In this document: in pieces, positions 33,329 to 40,844 of the stretch
Numbering within the stretch: the first letter of the stretch is position 1
Layout: every line of letters starts with the position of its first letter
DNA from: CAZPBN01 sp964584935
GTDB taxonomy: Bacteria > Acidobacteriota > Aminicenantia > Aminicenantales > Aminicenantaceae
Assembly (NCBI GenBank): GCA_964584935.1
Contig: CAZPBN010000017.1
Coordinates: forward strand, 1 to 56,271
Reading direction: 5' to 3'
DNA: 56,271 nucleotides
The notes under the pieces: model-generated
Seen by the model: only the letters and a program-made list of their open reading frames with translations
Databases searched by the model: none
Told to the model about the DNA's origin: nothing
Program-made: the position numbers and the translations under genes

Positions 33329-34133
33329 AATTGGGGGAGATTATCCCCTTTTTCTTATCGCCGGACCGTGCGTTATAGAAAGTGAAGATCATGCTTTATT
33401 TATAGCCAGGGAAGTTAAGAAAATATGTGAAGAGCTGAGCATCCCTTACATTTTTAAAGCTTCTTTTGATAAAGCAAATCGATCTTCGATCGACTCCTAT
33501 CGAGGGCCGGGACTTGAAAAAGGATTGGAGATTCTCGGTTTAGTGAAAGAAGAAATAGATGTTCCAATTCTGTCAGATATACATGAAAGCACTCAAATTG
33601 AAAAGGCTTCGGAAGTACTGGATGTTATTCAAATCCCGGCATTTCTTTGCCGGCAGACAGATCTGGTTGTTAGCGCCGCAAAGACTCAAAAACCGCTGAA
33701 TATAAAAAAAGGACAATTTTTGTCTCCGTTTGAAATAAAAAATGTAATCCAAAAAGTTATCAGCCAGGGTAACGAAAAGCTGATTATTACAGAGAGGGGA
33801 ACTTCCTTTGGATATAATAACCTGGTCTTTGATGTCCGTTCCATTCCGATTATCAAAGAGTGGGGATATCCGGTGGTCATAGATGCTTCCCACAGTGTGC
33901 AAAAGCCAGGAGGAGAAGGGAATTATTCAGGAGGAGATTCCCGATTCATTCCTTATATCGCCAGAGCTGGTGTCAGTGTTGGAGCTGATGGGGTTTTTAT
34001 CGAAGTTCATAATAATCCTGAAAAAGCTCTGTCTGATGGGCTTAACGCATTTAGATTGAACAAGTTACGCGATTTTTTGCAACTCCTTTTGAGAGTGAAA
34101 AATTCCATTAGTATGGATAATTCAATTCATTGA
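33285..34133 (+). CDS. kdsA: Kdo-8-phosphate synthase
   Basis: The enzyme of about 282 residues condenses arabinose 5-phosphate and PEP. Family motifs are FLIAGPCVIESEDHA near the N terminus, FKASFDKANRSSIDSYRGPGL, LSDIHE, IQIPAFLCRQTDL, TERGTSFGYNNLVFDVRS and DASHSVQKPGG. The cysteine in GPC and the asparagine in K-A-N-R-S are those used to tell metal-dependent from metal-independent enzymes. Asn in KANRS is typical of the metal-independent group, though CVIE also occurs in both. The ATG at 33285 overlaps the pyrG 3' end by 44 bp, an unusually long overlap, and an upstream frame start at 33273 adds four residues. Confidence 0.94.
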   Translation: MSTGKKEISIGEKVKIGGDYPLFLIAGPCVIESEDHALFIAREVKKICEELSIPYIFKASFDKANRSSIDSYRGPGLEKGLEILGLVKEEIDVPILSDIHESTQIEKASEVLDVIQIPAFLCRQTDLVVSAAKTQKPLNIKKGQFLSPFEIKNVIQKVISQGNEKLIITERGTSFGYNNLVFDVRSIPIIKEWGYPVVIDASHSVQKPGGEGNYSGGDSRFIPYIARAGVSVGADGVFIEVHNNPEKALSDGLNAFRLNKLRDFLQLLLRVKNSISMDNSIH

Positions 34134-35119
34134 GGTATAATAAAATTATGGCAAAAGATGATCCATTAGGAACTGGAAAGGAAGTGTTGGAAATTGAAGC
34201 CCAGGCGATCAAAGGGCTTATTTCCAAACTTGATGAAAATTTTGTGAAGGCAGTGGAGCTGCTTTTCAACACAAAGGCTAGAGTTATTGTTTCAGGAATG
34301 GGAAAGTCAGGAATCATAGGCAGAAAGATTGCTGCAACCCTGGCTAGTTGCGGAACTCCTGCATTTTATATTCATCCTGCTGAAGCAGGGCACGGGGATC
34401 TTGGCATGATCCATCAGGATGACGTTCTTATCGCTATTTCTTATAGCGGGGAAACAAAGGAAATCATATACCTTCTTGATTTTATAAAGAGAATTGGGAT
34501 TAAACTCATAGGGATCACTGGGGATAAAAATTCGACTTTAGCTCAATACAGCGATGTTGTTCTGGATGCAAGTGTTGAAAGAGAAGCCGGTTCTTTTTCA
34601 ATTGTTCCCACCTCGAGTTCAACCGCTGCTCTGGCTCTTGGAGATGCCCTTTCTATTGCCCTTATGCAAAAAAAAGGATTTAATGAGGATTTTTTTGCTT
34701 TTGTTCATCCCAAAGGAGAAATCGGGAAGAAACTGATGAAAGTAGAAAATTTGATGCATAGAGGGGAAAATGTTCCCTTCGTTTTTCAGAATACTTCTAT
34801 TTATGATGTGCTAGAAGAAATGTCAAAAAAAAGATTTGGAATGACCTGTGTTATTGATGAACATAAAAAGCTTCTTGGAATTATTACAGATGGGGATTTG
34901 AGACGAATGGTTAAAAAATACAAGAATGACTTTTTTGAAAAAACTGCCAAAGATTTTATGACAGGTCATCCTGTTACCATCCCAGAAGGGAGTTTAGCCA
35001 CGGAAGCTCTTAATCTTATGGAAAAAAATAAAATCACCTCCCTGATCATTCAGGATAAAAGCCAGAAAATAAAAGGGATTATACACCTTCATGACCTTTG
35101 GAAAACGGAGATGTTCTAA
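34130..35119 (+). CDS. kdsD: Arabinose-5-phosphate isomerase
   Basis: The protein has an N-terminal SIS sugar-isomerase domain (about residues 10-185) and two CBS domains (about 210-325). SIS signatures are VIVSGMGKSGIIGRKIAATLASCGTPAFY, HPAEAGHGDLGMI and AISYSGETKEI, and TSSSTAALALGDALSIALM closes the site. It converts ribulose 5-phosphate to arabinose 5-phosphate for KdsA. Start is either TTG at 34130, overlapping the kdsA stop, or ATG at 34148, which gives a more usual N terminus; ribosome binding signals do not decide. It overlaps kdsC by 1 bp. Confidence 0.94.
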   Translation: MRYNKIMAKDDPLGTGKEVLEIEAQAIKGLISKLDENFVKAVELLFNTKARVIVSGMGKSGIIGRKIAATLASCGTPAFYIHPAEAGHGDLGMIHQDDVLIAISYSGETKEIIYLLDFIKRIGIKLIGITGDKNSTLAQYSDVVLDASVEREAGSFSIVPTSSSTAALALGDALSIALMQKKGFNEDFFAFVHPKGEIGKKLMKVENLMHRGENVPFVFQNTSIYDVLEEMSKKRFGMTCVIDEHKKLLGIITDGDLRRMVKKYKNDFFEKTAKDFMTGHPVTIPEGSLATEALNLMEKNKITSLIIQDKSQKIKGIIHLHDLWKTEMF

Positions 35120-35673
35120 TGAAAGAAAAGAACCTTGCTCTAGATATTGAGATGATAGTCATGGATGTGGATGGGACTCTGACTGACGGGAAAATTCTGG
35201 TTATGCCTGATGGGGAAGAACTAAAATACTATGATGTCAAAGATGGTACAGGCATATTGCTTGCACATTTTGCAGGATTGAGAACAGGAATTATAACTGG
35301 AAAGTTATCGAAGTCTTTAGGTAAGAGAGCTAAAACACTGGGGATAATGGAAGTGCATCAGGGAATTCTGGATAAGAAAAATACCTTATTCTCGATTCTT
35401 AATAAATATGGGCTAACCTGGAAACAAATTGCCTATATTGGAGACGATTTGGGGGATCTCGAAGTCATCAAATCAGTTGGATTAAGTGGGGCTGTGGGTG
35501 ATGCCCATCCGGAGATAATAAAGCATAGCCATTATACCTGCTGTCAACCTGGGGGGAAGGGAGCAGTCAGGGAATTTATTGAATTTATTATTGAAGCCCA
35601 AGGAAAATGGCCAGTTATCCAGGAAAAATTTAAACAATTGGTCAATGATAGGGAAAAAATAGATGAGTATTAA
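35119..35673 (+). CDS. kdsC: Kdo-8-phosphate phosphatase
   Basis: The product of about 184 residues is a C0-type HAD phosphatase that releases Kdo from Kdo 8-phosphate. It has DVDGTLTDGKILVMPDGEE near residue 15 with both catalytic aspartates, TGKLSKSLGKRAKTLGI and IGDDLGDLEVIKSVGLSGAVGDAHPEI, all typical of KdsC. The ATG at 35119 forms a TAATG junction with kdsD. An upstream TTG at 35098 would add seven residues inside kdsD. After KdsC, lptC, lptA and lptB often follow; here a phosphohexomutase follows after 35 bp instead. Confidence 0.93.
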   Translation: MKEKNLALDIEMIVMDVDGTLTDGKILVMPDGEELKYYDVKDGTGILLAHFAGLRTGIITGKLSKSLGKRAKTLGIMEVHQGILDKKNTLFSILNKYGLTWKQIAYIGDDLGDLEVIKSVGLSGAVGDAHPEIIKHSHYTCCQPGGKGAVREFIEFIIEAQGKWPVIQEKFKQLVNDREKIDEY

Positions 35674-35708
35674 AAATCCAATTTTTTCATTTTTACTAGA
35701 GGATTATC

Positions 35709-37079
35709 ATGAATAGGAAAATAAATCCTGATATATTCAGGCAATACGATATAAGAGGAAAGGTTGATGGAGACCTTAATTATGAAATTGTGGAGTCTAT
35801 TGGGAAGGGTATCGGCACATATATAAGAGAGCAAGGGAAAAAAGAGATTGTTGTTGGGAGGGACTGCCGTCTCAGCTCTCCTGATTTTTCAAAAGCTATA
35901 ATCAAGGGGGCTCTTTCTACAGGATGTCATGTTACGGATATAGGCATAGTTCCTACTCCCCTTCTCTATTTTGCCGTGCATCAAAAGGAAAAAGAAGGGG
36001 GAATAATGATCACCGGATCTCACAATCCCCCAGAGTATAATGGTTTCAAAATTATGGTGGGGAAGGAAACCATTTTCGGGGATGAAATCCTGGAAATAAA
36101 AAAGATAATCCAGAGGCAAGCATTCACAGAAGGAAAAGGAGATCGGGACACTTATGACATAGTTCCTGAATATATAACCTATGTTACCAACAACACTAGT
36201 CTTCAGAAGAAATTAAAAGTTGTTATTGATGCCGGTAATGGGACAGGAGGGAAAGTGGCTGTTCCTCTCTTAAGAAGACTTGGGTGCGAGGTCATAGAAC
36301 TTTATTGCGATATGGATGGAAATTTTCCTAATCATCATCCTGATCCCACGTTGCCAGAGGCTCTAGAGGATCTTATTGAAAAAGTTGAAGAAACTCAATC
36401 TGACATGGGAGTTGCTTATGACGGCGATAGTGACAGAATAGGAGTTGTGGATGATAAAGGGAAGATTCTATGGGGGGATCAGCTTTTGATTCTTTTTGCT
36501 AGGTATATTCTTCCCTCAAATCCGGGCGCCGCAATAATTTCAGAAGTGAAAGCATCCCAGGTTCTTTATGATGAGATTAAAAGGCTTGGAGGAAAGGCGG
36601 TTATGTGGAAGACAGGTCATTCCTTGATAAAAAAGAAAATAAAAGAGGAAAAAGCCCTTGTCGCAGGAGAGATGAGCGGTCATATGTTTTTTGCAGACAG
36701 ATATTTTGGATTTGATGATGCGATCTATGCCACAGTTCGCTTGCTGGAAATTTTATCGCGTTCCAGAAAACGCCTTTCGGAAATGATGGATGACCTTCCT
36801 GAGACTTTTCATACCCCTGAAATCAGGATTTATGCTTCCGATGAAGCCAAGTTTCAAATTGTAAAAGAGGTTAAGAAGGTGCTTTCCAAGGATCACCCCA
36901 TCATTGATATAGATGGAGTGAGAGCCCGTTTTCCGAATGGCTGGGCGCTTGTCAGGCCTTCAAACACCCAAGAAGTTCTTGTCATGCGTTTTGAGGGAAA
37001 CTCAAAAGAAAATCTAGATAAGATACAGAATGAAGTCAAACAAATTGTAGAGAATGTCATAAAGAAGTTAGAAAAATAA
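35709..37079 (+). CDS. Phosphomannomutase/phosphoglucomutase
   Basis: The 456-residue protein belongs to the alpha-D-phosphohexomutase family. It has FRQYDIRGKV at the N terminus, TGSHNPPEYNGFK with the phosphoserine, AYDGDSDRIGVVD with the metal-binding aspartates, GEMSGHMFF for sugar binding and RPSNTQEVLVMRFEG for phosphate binding. The overall match is best to AlgC-like PMM/PGM enzymes that interconvert mannose or glucose 1- and 6-phosphates. It supplies sugar nucleotides for surface polysaccharide or LPS, in line with its place at the end of the Kdo operon. Confidence 0.9.
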   Translation: MNRKINPDIFRQYDIRGKVDGDLNYEIVESIGKGIGTYIREQGKKEIVVGRDCRLSSPDFSKAIIKGALSTGCHVTDIGIVPTPLLYFAVHQKEKEGGIMITGSHNPPEYNGFKIMVGKETIFGDEILEIKKIIQRQAFTEGKGDRDTYDIVPEYITYVTNNTSLQKKLKVVIDAGNGTGGKVAVPLLRRLGCEVIELYCDMDGNFPNHHPDPTLPEALEDLIEKVEETQSDMGVAYDGDSDRIGVVDDKGKILWGDQLLILFARYILPSNPGAAIISEVKASQVLYDEIKRLGGKAVMWKTGHSLIKKKIKEEKALVAGEMSGHMFFADRYFGFDDAIYATVRLLEILSRSRKRLSEMMDDLPETFHTPEIRIYASDEAKFQIVKEVKKVLSKDHPIIDIDGVRARFPNGWALVRPSNTQEVLVMRFEGNSKENLDKIQNEVKQIVENVIKKLEK

Positions 37080-37162
37080 AAGGATGCTTTTTATAACGAT
37101 TAATTCTGTTTTATTCAATTGCCGAAAGTAAAGAAATTTTAATTCAAGAAGTTGATCCAATC

Positions 37163-37316
37163 ATGATGAACATAGATCTTATTAAGCCGATTAAGAGCAG
37201 AGAAAAAAGAAAGATGGCTTATCTTTTTTTAATGCTGTGCCTTGTGCTCATTCCTCAGTTTGGCTGTCTGAAAAGAAGTCCTGGAAAAACTTAAGGCATT
37301 AGGATATATCAAATAG
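37163..37316 (+). pseudogene. Collapsed lipoprotein gene with sulfatase-like tail
   Basis: An ATG at 37163 opens a 43-codon frame whose second half, MAYLFLMLCLVLIPQFGC, is a lipoprotein signal with a lipobox-like P-Q-F-G-C. It stops at 37292-37294. In another frame 37272-37316 encodes KEVLEKLKALGYIK and a stop, which matches the common end of sulfatases (xLKxLGYI). The two pieces run into each other, so the locus looks like a secreted sulfatase whose middle has been deleted. Both pieces are short and the reading could be chance. The whole 37080-37371 gap otherwise shows nothing. Confidence 0.35.
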
Positions 37317-37371
37317 TCTGTCGGGCGGTTTAAATCATATCTTAGAAATAAACCATTTTCACCAATAAATC

Positions 37372-37995
37372 TTAGAAGTTGAGATAAAGTCCTCCTAATA
37401 TCATAATGGAAGATTCCGGCGTATCTTTGAAAACATGAATATAGCGTCCGCTGGCAAAAACTCCTGCTGCACCTGAAAACATGTAAATGATTCCCCCTCC
37501 TCCGAATGCCATAAAGTCATATTTTTTATCCGGAACCTCTATGATGGTTTCATATCCAAGAGAGGAAGTATACGTTTGCTCTTCAGCCGATAAAACGTAT
37601 TTTCCCCCACCTCCGCCATTAATAAATACTTTCATGGTATCGCTTTTGACAATATTGATACCTATAACCAAAAGAGCCGCAATATTTTTATATGTGTCTA
37701 TTTCCACAGTATCATTATCTGATGGATCGGTGAGAGTTGCTTTTCCTTTAAGATTATAGTGAACTTCCAGTCCAGTGTAAGCGGTTTTCTCTGATGAAGA
37801 CATAATCCCTAGTCCGAATCCGTATATTTGATAAGAAGAGGTATTAGAAAAATCATTTTCTCCAGCCACATATTCTCCTGTTATAGGTTGGAAAAAATTT
37901 CCAATTCCGAATAGAAACAAGTTTGATTCACTATAAGCAAACGAGGTTAAGCATATAAGAAGCACAGATGCTAAAATTATTCTCAGTATTTTCAT
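37372..37995 (-). CDS. Small outer-membrane beta-barrel-like protein
   Basis: The 207-residue protein has a clear signal peptide (MKILRIILASVLLICLTSFAYS). The mature part has many short strands rich in Gly, Tyr and Phe, such as SYQIYGFGLGIMSS and KTAYTGLEVHYNL, and it ends with MILGGLYLNF, an aromatic C terminus like outer-membrane barrels of about eight strands. No family motif is recognised and a function cannot be given. It lies 14 bp after the papain-like protease gene on the same strand, so the two are probably one transcript. Confidence 0.6.
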   Translation of the reverse strand: MKILRIILASVLLICLTSFAYSESNLFLFGIGNFFQPITGEYVAGENDFSNTSSYQIYGFGLGIMSSSEKTAYTGLEVHYNLKGKATLTDPSDNDTVEIDTYKNIAALLVIGINIVKSDTMKVFINGGGGGKYVLSAEEQTYTSSLGYETIIEVPDKKYDFMAFGGGGIIYMFSGAAGVFASGRYIHVFKDTPESSIMILGGLYLNF

Positions 37996-38009
37996 GAATT
38001 CTCTCCTTT

Positions 38010-39254
38010 TTAGAACTTGCCTTTACCTTTTTTGACATTGGCGACTTTAATCTCGGCTATTTCTGAGTCAGAAAAAATTCCATCTGTCACTGTGAATGTC
38101 ACATAATAAGTGCCTGACTGAGTGTAGGTGGGTGTCCATGTAAATAATCCGCTGCTTTCATCGAGTTCGGCGTCATCAGGAATGGATGTTCCGGAATATG
38201 TTAACTCATCATCATCAGGATCTGTTGCTTGAAGCTGAAGGGAGAAATCGACTCCTTCCTTTGTTGACTGATCAGCAATAGGATCGAGGGTGGGAGGTTT
38301 ATTGGCAAGACTCACGCCCCATACTTTCAATACCCAGCTTCCGATATCAGCTTCATCAAATCTTATTTTAAAATAGCCAGCTTCTCCCCAATCGGTTCCC
38401 CATGAGTTCTTACAGATCCAGTAATCGTTGGCATCGTCATATCCGATGATGGCTATACAGTGACCGCCTTGCTCTGTTGCTCCTGGTGAAACCTCGTAAA
38501 CACCTCCTGTATAACTGTGGAAATCGCTGTAAACTGTCATTTGTCCAATAACAGGTCCGTTAGAAAGTTCGTTTGCGATTGCCTGGTTAGAGGTTATTTC
38601 AACTTCCGGGCTGTATAAAAAGCCAGCCTGGGTTACCCAACCGTACCCTGTGATTGTGGTCAGTTTACTCAAATAATCACTGCAGGGGTCACAGGCAACA
38701 TCAGAGGCCACATAAGGAAAACAGGATTCCGGAGGGACGCCTTGATTTTTAAAAAATTTGGCAGCCAGGGAGTGCATTCCTCCGTTGCAGTCTCCTGCTG
38801 TGGAACAGGAAACAAGATGTTGCTCGGAACTATCCGGATTGCTGGAAGGTTTAGATTTTTCAATTTTCCATATTGATTCCACTGCAGCACATGTCCCGAA
38901 CGCCCAGCAACTGCCGCAGGAGCTTTGATCTTTTATGGGAGTCAGCCAATTCTCGCTGTCATAGTCTCTCCAATCCAGGAAGCTGAGTATTGAAATTTTA
39001 TCTTCCACTTTAACAAATTCATCAGGGTTGATATAATTAGGGATAAAAGAACCAAGTCTTTTTAATCGTTCTTCAAGAGGAAGAACATTCATAGATGTTT
39101 TCCCTGCTATCCAATTCAACCCGTTTTCTTTAATTGATTTATTGATTCGAGCAATTTCTTCCTTGAGGGATTCTTCCTGCTTTGAAAAACTCATCAATAA
39201 GACAGAAAGACTAATGACCAGGAGTAGAGATAGAATAAACTTAACTCTACGCAT
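38010..39254 (-). CDS. Secreted papain-like (C1) cysteine protease
   Basis: The 414-residue protein has a signal peptide (about 1-25), a propeptide-like stretch with inhibitor-like KENGLNWIAG and EERLKRLGSF, then a C1 papain domain from about residue 92. The catalytic residues are seen: Q110 in KDQSSCGSCWAF, C116, H265 in GGHCIAIIGYDD and N283 in CKNSWGTDWGEAGYF. Residues about 322-408 form an Ig-like/cadherin-like domain (NKPPTLDPIADQSTKEG and DPDDDELTYSG). It would hydrolyse proteins outside the cytoplasm. Papain-type enzymes are uncommon in bacteria but do occur in Aminicenantes-like genomes. Co-transcribed with the barrel protein. Confidence 0.87.
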   Translation of the reverse strand: MRRVKFILSLLLVISLSVLLMSFSKQEESLKEEIARINKSIKENGLNWIAGKTSMNVLPLEERLKRLGSFIPNYINPDEFVKVEDKISILSFLDWRDYDSENWLTPIKDQSSCGSCWAFGTCAAVESIWKIEKSKPSSNPDSSEQHLVSCSTAGDCNGGMHSLAAKFFKNQGVPPESCFPYVASDVACDPCSDYLSKLTTITGYGWVTQAGFLYSPEVEITSNQAIANELSNGPVIGQMTVYSDFHSYTGGVYEVSPGATEQGGHCIAIIGYDDANDYWICKNSWGTDWGEAGYFKIRFDEADIGSWVLKVWGVSLANKPPTLDPIADQSTKEGVDFSLQLQATDPDDDELTYSGTSIPDDAELDESSGLFTWTPTYTQSGTYYVTFTVTDGIFSDSEIAEIKVANVKKGKGKF

Positions 39255-39471
39255 TTTTCCTCCTTTTCAATGATATTTTAATTATGGGTGGGATAATGAG
39301 TTCTTGGTTATCTGCAAACCAATTTGTCATGGATGGTAATTTATCAGCAAAAATATCAAAAGTCAAACGGACGGCTTTCATTGTGAATTCATGACTATTG
39401 AAAGGGAAATAATCGAATAAAACCTGAGATCCCGTTGAATAGAAAGGTTATGAAAAGGCAATTAAAAAAAA

Positions 39472-39501
39472 TTGATTTATAAATCCAACAATCTATATAA
39501 T
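39472..39501 (+). promoter_or_regulatory. Candidate promoter for small zinc-ribbon gene
   Basis: TTGATT (39472-39477) and an exact TATAAT (39496-39501) are 18 bp apart, 23 bp before the ATG at 39525. A ribosome binding site AGGAGAG is at 39512-39518. Confidence 0.45.
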
Positions 39502-39524
39502 ATTAATTATTAGGAGAGATAAAT

Positions 39525-39704
39525 ATGGAAGAACATAAGTGTCCGAGTTGTTCCTTTAGAGCCAGGTATGATAGAAATCCAAAGTCTATCCTGGGACGTA
39601 TATGGAAGTGGCATACAAGGTGGTGCCCTGGATGGAAATCTTATGTTAACTCACTATCTGAAGATGAGAGAAAGACGATTTTGGTAAAATATGGGGGAGG
39701 CTGA
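39525..39704 (+). CDS. Small zinc-ribbon-like protein, 59 residues
   Basis: A 59-residue frame begins at an ATG with AGGAGAG 7 bp upstream. It opens MEEHKCPSCSFRARYDRNPK, has a CPSC knuckle at positions 6-9, and a WHTRWCPGWKSY segment with a third cysteine near residue 34. A His-Cys pair there could complete a zinc site (H30 and C34). The stretch SLSEDERKTILVKY follows. The residue pattern, ribosome binding site and promoter all suggest a real gene. I do not recognise the family. It stands alone between two minus-strand genes. Confidence 0.6.
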   Translation: MEEHKCPSCSFRARYDRNPKSILGRIWKWHTRWCPGWKSYVNSLSEDERKTILVKYGGG

Positions 39705-39910
39705 TAGAAAAGAAAAATTTCTTTCAGTGATAAGAACGAGATTTTCCCTGAGAATGGTTGAAAAAAAATTTCTCACAAATTGATACCAAATCGATTGCCA
39801 ATTCTATTTCATCAACTGGGTCCATTCAAAGAAAATCGGCATGTTCTGAAATTCCCACCTTTTTAAAAGTCATCAAATAAAACTTTCTGCATACCAGTAT
39901 TTTTTTCTTC

Positions 39911-40462
39911 TTAAGAATTCTCCTCATAATAAATTTTTCGCTTTTCTTTATTTAAAGGAACATTCTCCAGCATTTGATGAGGAATCATGAGCACTATAAA
40001 TTCAACAGCAACAATCAGGTTATAAACAGATCCTGTAAATAAGGCAAGTCCGAAAAGGGCTAACCAGAATCCAGTATCTTCAGGATTTTTAATGGTTTTG
40101 TACAAAGAATGATTGACAACAGGTACGTTGTCCTCAAAGAAATTGAGACATAATGACCTTTTAAGTCCAAGAAGCCAGAATCCCCAGACAGCAATGATGG
40201 GTCCGGAAATGAGCAAAATGAATCCGATGAGCTTAAAAAGGATATTGTTGTGAAATGAAGGAGATTTCACAAATTGCAAAGCAATAACGAGACAGAATGC
40301 CAAACCCCAAAAGGACAAGGTCACGATCATATGGACATGAAAAGCATTTTTACCAAACCATTTGGATAATTTTTTTCCTTTGAGCTGCAAAATCAAGCCA
40401 ATTGATTCGACAAAGACGGCAAGGAAAACAAATACAAGAGTTAAAATAAATATTGTGTTCAT
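39911..40462 (-). CDS. Membrane protein of ICMT/PEMT-like methyltransferase type
   Basis: The 183-residue protein has about five hydrophobic helices. The C-terminal part, SLYKTIKNPEDTGFWLALFGLAL, resembles the G-x-Y-x-x-x-R/K-x-P-x-Y-x-G signature of isoprenylcysteine carboxyl methyltransferase and phospholipid methyltransferase families, with the S-adenosylmethionine-binding region next to the last helices. The R-x-P motif is K-N-P-E here. It may methylate a lipid or small molecule at the inner membrane, or be a related non-enzymatic family. Neighbours give no hint. The call rests on topology and one motif. Confidence 0.55.
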   Translation of the reverse strand: MNTIFILTLVFVFLAVFVESIGLILQLKGKKLSKWFGKNAFHVHMIVTLSFWGLAFCLVIALQFVKSPSFHNNILFKLIGFILLISGPIIAVWGFWLLGLKRSLCLNFFEDNVPVVNHSLYKTIKNPEDTGFWLALFGLALFTGSVYNLIVAVEFIVLMIPHQMLENVPLNKEKRKIYYEENS

Positions 40463-40634
40463 TGAACAGCTGGCTTTAATCCAAGCGAATCATAGTTTAT
40501 TTTTTCCATTATATAGTATATAGTCCGCATAAAAAAGAAAATAATTCATTTTATGGATAGATGATATGAACATGCAAATATAAACTGCGTATAAATATAA
40601 AATGAAGTATATCCATTTTTAGAAAGGAGAGAAA

Positions 40635-40844
40635 ATGCAAGACAAATGGAAATGCCCTAAATGCCAGAATACTGAGTATGAGGCTGATCGGTTTCAGGCA
40701 ACAGGCGGAGGATTTGCTAAAATTTTCGATGTTCAAAACAAAAGATTCTCTACTGTGAGCTGCACACAATGCAAGTACACAGAAATCTATAGAGCCGATA
40801 CCAGTCAACTGGGGAATATATTTGATTTTATTTTCGGCGGTTAG
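40635..40844 (+). CDS. Zinc-ribbon nucleic-acid-binding-like protein (DUF2082)
   Basis: The 69-residue protein fits the DUF2082 zinc ribbon: WKCPKCQNTEYEADRFQATGG with CPKC, then SCTQCKYTEIYRADTSQL and FDFIFGG at the end. A strong ribosome binding site (AAAGGAGAG) precedes the ATG. Four cysteines bind one zinc. Members are annotated as predicted nucleic-acid-binding proteins without proven role. The last 17 bp overlap the 3' end of aspS on the opposite strand. Confidence 0.8.
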   Translation: MQDKWKCPKCQNTEYEADRFQATGGGFAKIFDVQNKRFSTVSCTQCKYTEIYRADTSQLGNIFDFIFGG

